A stretch of DNA of 51,949 nucleotides. Origin: Pelargonium nanum (lineage: Eukaryota; Streptophyta; Magnoliopsida; Geraniales; Geraniaceae). Both the position numbers and the translations under genes were made by a program. Numbering within the stretch: position 1 is the first letter of the stretch; every line of letters begins with the position of its first letter. The notes beneath the pieces are model-generated. The model was not told the DNA's origin and did no database searches. It worked only from the letters and a program-made list of their open reading frames with translations. The DNA is taken from positions 1 through 51,949 of the forward strand of contig JAYMTF010000117.1 of assembly GCA_036897485.1 (NCBI GenBank), read 5' to 3'. Below are positions 47,597 through 51,949 of the stretch, in pieces.

Positions 47597-49733
47597 TTAT
47601 GTGTTCTCGTGGAAGTTGAGTGACCGGGACAAGGCTGCAGGGTTGGCGTGCAAAGCTGCAGATGATCCCATGGCTTGGTTTTTGTCATCACTGGCTGATT
47701 GGAAGGACTTGAAGAGACCTCCACCACTCATAGAACTAGTCTTCTCGTTCCTAATCCCGAGTGTTGCCCATATCGAACTCTTTGCAGCTTCACTGGGATC
47801 GTCAATCCTCAAAGTCTTGGGAATCCAAACAGATCTTTCTGAATTGTTTTTCTCCTTCTCAGGATCTTCTTGAGTGTTCCCTTCCCTTAAATGTTTTCCC
47901 AGTACCGTAGAATTAGGAGTGGTTGGAGATACACATGGTATGTTCCAAGACCCCGGGACAGTGCATCCCCAATATGCTGGTGCTGGATAAAACGATACTG
48001 GAAAACTCGAGGGGGGCAGATTAGGTTGATGCATTGAAGAGTTCCATTGAACTGGATTCCACGCGCAAGGCCAAGGCTGTCCCGGAAAGCATTGTACTTG
48101 AGGAGGAAAAGCTTGATAGTTCTTAACTGCAGCTTCTTGCAAACTAGAATTGATCACTCTATCTGACGAATTTGAAGCTGTGATCGAAGATCCACATCCA
48201 CTTGAAAGATCATCCCCGTTATCTTTCCCTCCACATGGAACTAGAACTCTGTGGTCTGGTCTATGAAACCCATTTTGAACACACTGTTGTGGTTTCTCAG
48301 CAAGGTTCAAAACCGAAGCCATATTGTCACAGATGGGTGAATCTGAGCCAAAGGTGAGAACCGTGCCATTGCTTCCCATGGCAGGGTTGTGCACTCCATT
48401 TGCAGCATTCATTCTCGCCATTTGGAGAGCTTCTGAGACCATTATGTGACGGTAGTGCGAAGCAGTGGAGTTCTTGTTCTTGCGACGACCAGCACCAACA
48501 GGAACATTTCTCATGGTTCCTCCAGCAGTCCAGTATCTCTGACAGTTCTTGCAGAAGTGACGGGGCTGATTGACATTGTAATTGTTGTAGTAACAGAACT
48601 TGGTGTCCATGCTATTACATCGTGGACAAGGAAGAATCTTGTCAGGCTTCTTCAATGTTTTGTCTTGCGTAGCATTCTCAGTTTCAGCCTCTTCTCCGTT
48701 CTCAGAAACCTTCAGCGATGAAGTTTCCATTTCTACTGAAGGAGTTTTCGGGTTGCCATAACTCCCTGATAAGATCATAGGATCTATCGGGTTCTCTGTG
48801 ATCTTATCTGAGGTAGTTTCTTCTTGTTGTTCATCTTTCAAGGGTTCTTCTTTAGAAGATTCCTGAAATTTTAAGCAAAGTAACAATGAGAAAAGGGTTT
48901 CTTCAACACATCTCTGAACAAAAATTTGTACACTCATGTTTAGGAAATTGAGCAAAACTTAATGTTCATCATAGCAAAATTTTGAGCTTAAATCAAATTT
49001 GAAGTCAATAACAAGTAAAAGTAAAAAAATTGAATCCATTTTGGGATTATAAGAAGGTATTTTATGGGAACAAAATCTTCTTTAGATCGAGCTTGAAACT
49101 TTAACAATGATAAATTATGAGGCAAAAAACACATTCTCACCATCAAACTAGCAAAATTACATGTAAATTAGAAGCTTATTAGTTTCAAAAACCTATAATC
49201 CTTAAACTGAAACCCATGTGGTAAGAGAGAGAACAACCAATCACTTAGACACAAAATTGAGAAAACCTAATTTGAGACACTTGACCAAAGTCAAACCAAA
49301 ACCCCCAAAAGTATAACAACTCTCAAATCGGAAATAGTTTAATAAATTACACAACTAACATAAACTATTGATTTTCTGAAAATTGGGTCATCTTCAACAT
49401 ACAAAAATAGCGTAGACACCATGGAAATTACTACCCACCACATGAATCATAGATCAATACATGAAATAAACCCAACCCATTATAGTTCTCAGTCTCATCA
49501 ATTATGGGTCGCCATCAAATAATCAAATTTCCAATGAATCCAAAAGTAAAAAACCAAACACACACCTTGCTCTGTTCTTGCTCAATAGACTTGTCCTGTT
49601 CCTGCTCCTGCTCTTGCCCATCAGAATCAGAAGCTGAACAGAGATTGTGATCTGAAGCAGCCAAAACCTGGCTTGGAGGAAAAGCAATAGTCTTCCCAAA
49701 TAGTTTGATAACAGAGTCTCTCAAATCTGACAT
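47597..49733 (-). CDS. CDF: Cycling Dof factor (CDF2/CDF3-like), two exons
   Basis: Clock-linked Dof transcription factor; CDFs repress CONSTANS and FT and are degraded through FKF1–GIGANTEA. Exon 1 is 49733–49566 (56 codons) and exon 2 is 48862–47597, a phase-0 join through a 703-nt intron (AAG|GTGTG ... TTTCAG|GAA), giving 477 aa. The N-terminus carries [14 protein letters not shown], the conserved CDF repression-type motif. A Gln/Glu repeat (QEQEQEQ) follows. The Dof zinc finger lies at about residues 128–185, with Cys135, Cys138, Cys160 and Cys163 in the expected CX2CX21CX2C spacing. The C-terminal region holds [20 protein letters not shown] followed by IWATLGI, and VLGKHLRE, the CDF motifs bound by FKF1/GI. 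All hallmarks are intact. Reading exon 2 from an upstream ATG at 48955 would run through intron sequence and lacks the N-terminal motif, so the two-exon model is preferred. Confidence 0.95.
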
Positions 49734-50478
49734 TTTCAGTTCTTGCTGGATGCTCTGTTCACAAGCTCTGGCAATAACTCTGTTTTTGCTCTGTTTTTGG
49801 CTTGCTCTGTTTATGGTTGGGTTTTGTGAAAAATCTGAAATTGGAAAGAAGATTGGAAGATTTGGAGAAATGGAAATGTTTTTTTCTTTCTTTCTTTCTT
49901 CTTGAAATCTGAAGTGAATTGTGTTTGGGATTTGGGAATTTGGTGAGGTTTAACAAAGTTGAGAATGCCACATCAGCAAAGGGCAAAAATTCTCAGCCAC
50001 TACTTCTTGTGGCCTCAAGATTTTTCATCTTGTTTGATTCTCCACATTTGCTTCAAAAGATAGTGCTTTTTGAAACTTCCATGTCATCATTTTTATTTTA
50101 ATTTTTGGATAATATTATTTACTTCCTTTTCAATTAATCGCCTCTTTGTGTCAATTAATCGTCAATTTAATACACATCATGTCAAACCCAATAGTTGACA
50201 AGGAGGGTTGAGTGATTTCAAACCAAGTATTGTGGCTTTTCGATTTCTCTTTTTCTCTTTTGAACCAAGTATTTTAGCTTTTTAGTATTTTTTTTCTCCC
50301 TTTTTAATAATGACAAGTACTGGATAATTGAAATCTTTTGAGTACTAGCCTTGAACATGTAGTTTGGGTAGATATTGGTTGGGTGGTGAGAGATGAGTAG
50401 TCATTTGAAATGTCTCGAGCTAGCTTAAGGGAAGAGACATCCGACATATTATAGTTGAACATGATGCTCTGACAATTA
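49734..50478. other. Upstream region of the CDF gene
   Basis: On the minus strand, 49734–49910 is probably 5'UTR, with a (TTTC)n tract on the plus strand near 49882–49897 (GAAA on the gene strand). Beyond about 50100 there are short repeats ('caattaatcgcc...caattaatcgtc'; 'aaccaagtatt' twice near 50221 and 50263). No TATA box stands out and no gene is seen. Confidence 0.4.
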
Positions 50479-50499
50479 TTATGACATCTTTAGCAAACT

Positions 50500-51125
50500 A
50501 TTTTCATTTATCAACAATCGGTACTTTTTATATAACTCCGAAGAGTAGAAAAAGTACAAGATCCTGAAAACGAGAAAAAGAAAACAAAATAAAGTACACA
50601 AAAGAAAGTAGTTACAAGACCATGACTTGCTACATGAGGGAAAGGAAAGCTGCCAGATTTGCACACCATAAGTGGAAAGGTGGAAAGATGTCAGTGTTGG
50701 GGAAGAAAGCCGAGAATAGGGAGAAATAGAAGTTTCAGATCTTGAAGAAAGTCTCATGAGGGGAGACAACAATCTTTTGGAAATTAACTTTGTTTCGAAT
50801 GTGCCATATAAGCCATAAGGATATTGGGTAGATCGCTCGCCGGATGCGACGGAGACGCCAAACATGATTGACGACCATTGATCGAGCAGTAGTAGGCAGC
50901 TAGACAACATGGCTGAGAAGGCCGACAATGAGGAGAGGACAAGAGCCCAAACTTGCGAGGCCCATGTGCAATGGAGGAGGATGTGGTTTACATCCTCAAA
51001 ATAAGAACCTAGAACCGGTAGAGACATTCGGCGATGAGAATATAAATACCTCTACTTTCAGGAAAATAGAAAGTAGGAATGGAGTTGTGCGCGAATAACC
51101 AGGCGAAACTCTGCATCTTTGGGGG
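50500..51125 (-). mobile_element. 3'-terminal fragment of a LINE (zinc-binding RT tail)
   Basis: On the minus strand the translated pieces KMQSFAWLFAHNSIPTF (about 51120–51070), FEDVNHILLHCTWASQVW (about 51000–50940), and in another frame WLIWHIRNKVNFQKIVVSP, follow the order of the zf-RVT domain at the end of plant LINE reverse transcriptases. The frame shifts at least twice, so the copy is dead and 5'-truncated. The 3' end near 50505–50560 has a T-rich 'tttgtgtactttattttg' and 'gagttatataaaaagta' style tail. This is a typical LINE relic. Confidence 0.75.
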
Positions 51126-51197
51126 AACAATGGATTGTCTATCATTTTCGAGCAAGCAAAAACTTGAAGAGTTGGAAGAGAGTACAGTAAGTCATAA

Positions 51198-51381
51198 ACC
51201 TTGCTTAGAAATTGGAAATTGAAAGTGGAGCATTGTTATCGGGAGGGCAACCGCATGGCGGATGCCACGACTAATTTGAGTTATTCCACGGTTGAGTCTG
51301 TTACGCTCAACCCTTATCAGGTATGGTAAGCCTGGCGAGAGATGAAAACTGAGGGCTTACTTATGCCGACACATTATGTCT
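51198..51381 (+). mobile_element. RNase H-like fragment of a LINE-type element
   Basis: On the plus strand the reading frame gives LRNWKLKVEHCYREGNRMAD, the C-terminal RNase H signature (the REGNRMAD... helix with its catalytic Asp) found in the RVT_3 domain of plant LINE-derived sequences. Related text (AWREMKTEGLLMP) continues downstream. It is a short broken piece. It is oriented opposite to the LINE fragment at 50500–51125, so the two cannot be one collinear element. Confidence 0.6.
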
Positions 51382-51622
51382 AGCTGTAAATCATTATGAA
51401 TGAGTCTAAAAAACAAGACAAAAAAATTATTCTTTTATCACATTTATCTTATTTTGTTTGGCTAGAAAAGAAAATAAATAGTTAATCAGAAAAGGAAGAA
51501 AAAAAAGTTATTCGAAAATTGCTTTATGTGGAAAATTATTCAATTATTATTATTTTTTTTTTTGCTTGCTGTCCAGTTTTTGACGATTTAAACAATTTAA
51601 AGACAACCACTTGCAAAGTAAA

Positions 51623-51819
51623 CACGTGGCACTATTGCCACAGCACTACCAAATTCAGGTGTGGTGGTCCCACGTGCAAAAAGCGAAGTTAAAAGGACAT
51701 GTCAGCAAATCCCTGACGCTCATCTCCGAACCAGGAGAATCGCCACTTGTCCGTCCCTAATGGTATGCCACGTGTACTGAATCGGAGGGTTTCAACTGGT
51801 GGTAGACACGTGTCACGTG
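51623..51819. promoter_or_regulatory. Cluster of five G-boxes
   Basis: CACGTG at 51623–51628 (as CACGTGGC, an ABRE-type core), 51671–51676, 51769–51774, 51807–51812 and 51814–51819, the last two overlapping in 'gacacgtgtcacgtgc'. Such density in about 200 bp is typical of ABA- or light-responsive promoters bound by bZIP or bHLH factors. The attached gene would lie beyond the window edge. Confidence 0.5.
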
Positions 51820-51835
51820 CTAAAGAGTCTAGATA

Positions 51836-51949
51836 AGAGCATTAGCATTGCTGGTCCACAATGCATGGGGACCATAAAAGGAACCTAAAAAAACATAAGG
51901 CCCATTGATGTAGAGAAACCTCTAAGAGGTTGGGTCCCTCTTAAGAGGG
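51836..51949. mobile_element. MITE terminus cut by the window edge
   Basis: The sequence from 'agagcattagcattgctggt' and 'cacaatgcatggggacc' through 'aacctctaagaggttggg' resembles the widespread plant MITE class starting 'gagcatccacaatgg' with short internal inverted words such as CCTCTAAGAGG. The right end is outside the window. Confidence 0.4.

Noticed and set aside
48863-48955. Alternative N-terminus of the Dof protein starting at 48955
   Set aside because: The segment before 48862 is intron text following a good acceptor; the two-exon model supplies the conserved CDF N-terminal motif.
1-51949. CRISPR arrays, rRNA, operons or other prokaryotic systems
   Set aside because: No regularly spaced conserved repeats, rRNA words or tightly packed co-directional genes were seen; gene structure is plant nuclear throughout.

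Overview
The window looks like nuclear DNA of a flowering plant, most likely a eudicot. It is AT-rich, its genes carry GT–AG introns, and the recognisable products are plant families: an alpha-expansin, a MIKC*-type MADS-box factor, a plant mTERF protein, an R2R3-MYB, a calmodulin-like protein and a cycling Dof factor. Gene spacing is several kilobases, and the gaps are filled mostly by decayed non-autonomous transposons. I saw no bacterial, organellar or viral gene block and no CRISPR array. Species cannot be resolved by eye.

Layout. 1–10.3 kb: no gene; a diverged tandem duplication (1.1–2.0 kb), two copies of one MITE family (2.7 and 7.0 kb) and a GC-richer LTR-type relic (about 9–9.6 kb). 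10.3–11.9 kb: a three-exon alpha-expansin (+) whose second intron is mostly a degenerate tandem array. 11.9–17.1 kb: no gene; a tRNA-derived SINE with clean target-site duplications (14.0–14.2 kb) and a GC-rich, G-box-bearing island (14.6–14.9 kb). 17.4–23.3 kb: an AGL30-type MIKC* MADS gene (−) with 11 coding exons, two of them microexons (19 and 16 nt). Its last coding exon (QPN-stop) lies beyond a 1.77-kb intron packed with MITE relics. 24.4–25.3 kb: an intronless SOLDAT10-like mTERF gene (+). 25.3–38.2 kb: a long gene-poor interval with relics, an hAT-like MITE with an imperfect 8-bp duplication, short tandem repeats and hairpins. 38.3–39.8 kb: a subgroup-21 R2R3-MYB (+). 42.3–42.8 kb: a two-EF-hand CML (−). 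47.6–49.7 kb: a two-exon CDF-type Dof factor (−). 50.5–51.4 kb: two LINE-type fragments in opposite orientation. 51.6–51.95 kb: a dense G-box cluster, then a MITE cut by the window edge.

The genes do not form a pathway or operon; each appears to be an independent transcription unit. Three encode transcription factors (MADS, MYB, Dof), one an organellar nucleic-acid-binding protein, one a secreted wall-loosening protein and one a calcium sensor. I found no convincing undescribed biological system. The best leads are the microexon and terminal-exon structure of the AGL30-type gene, the SINE-like array inside the expansin intron, and the G-box-rich islands without an assigned gene.
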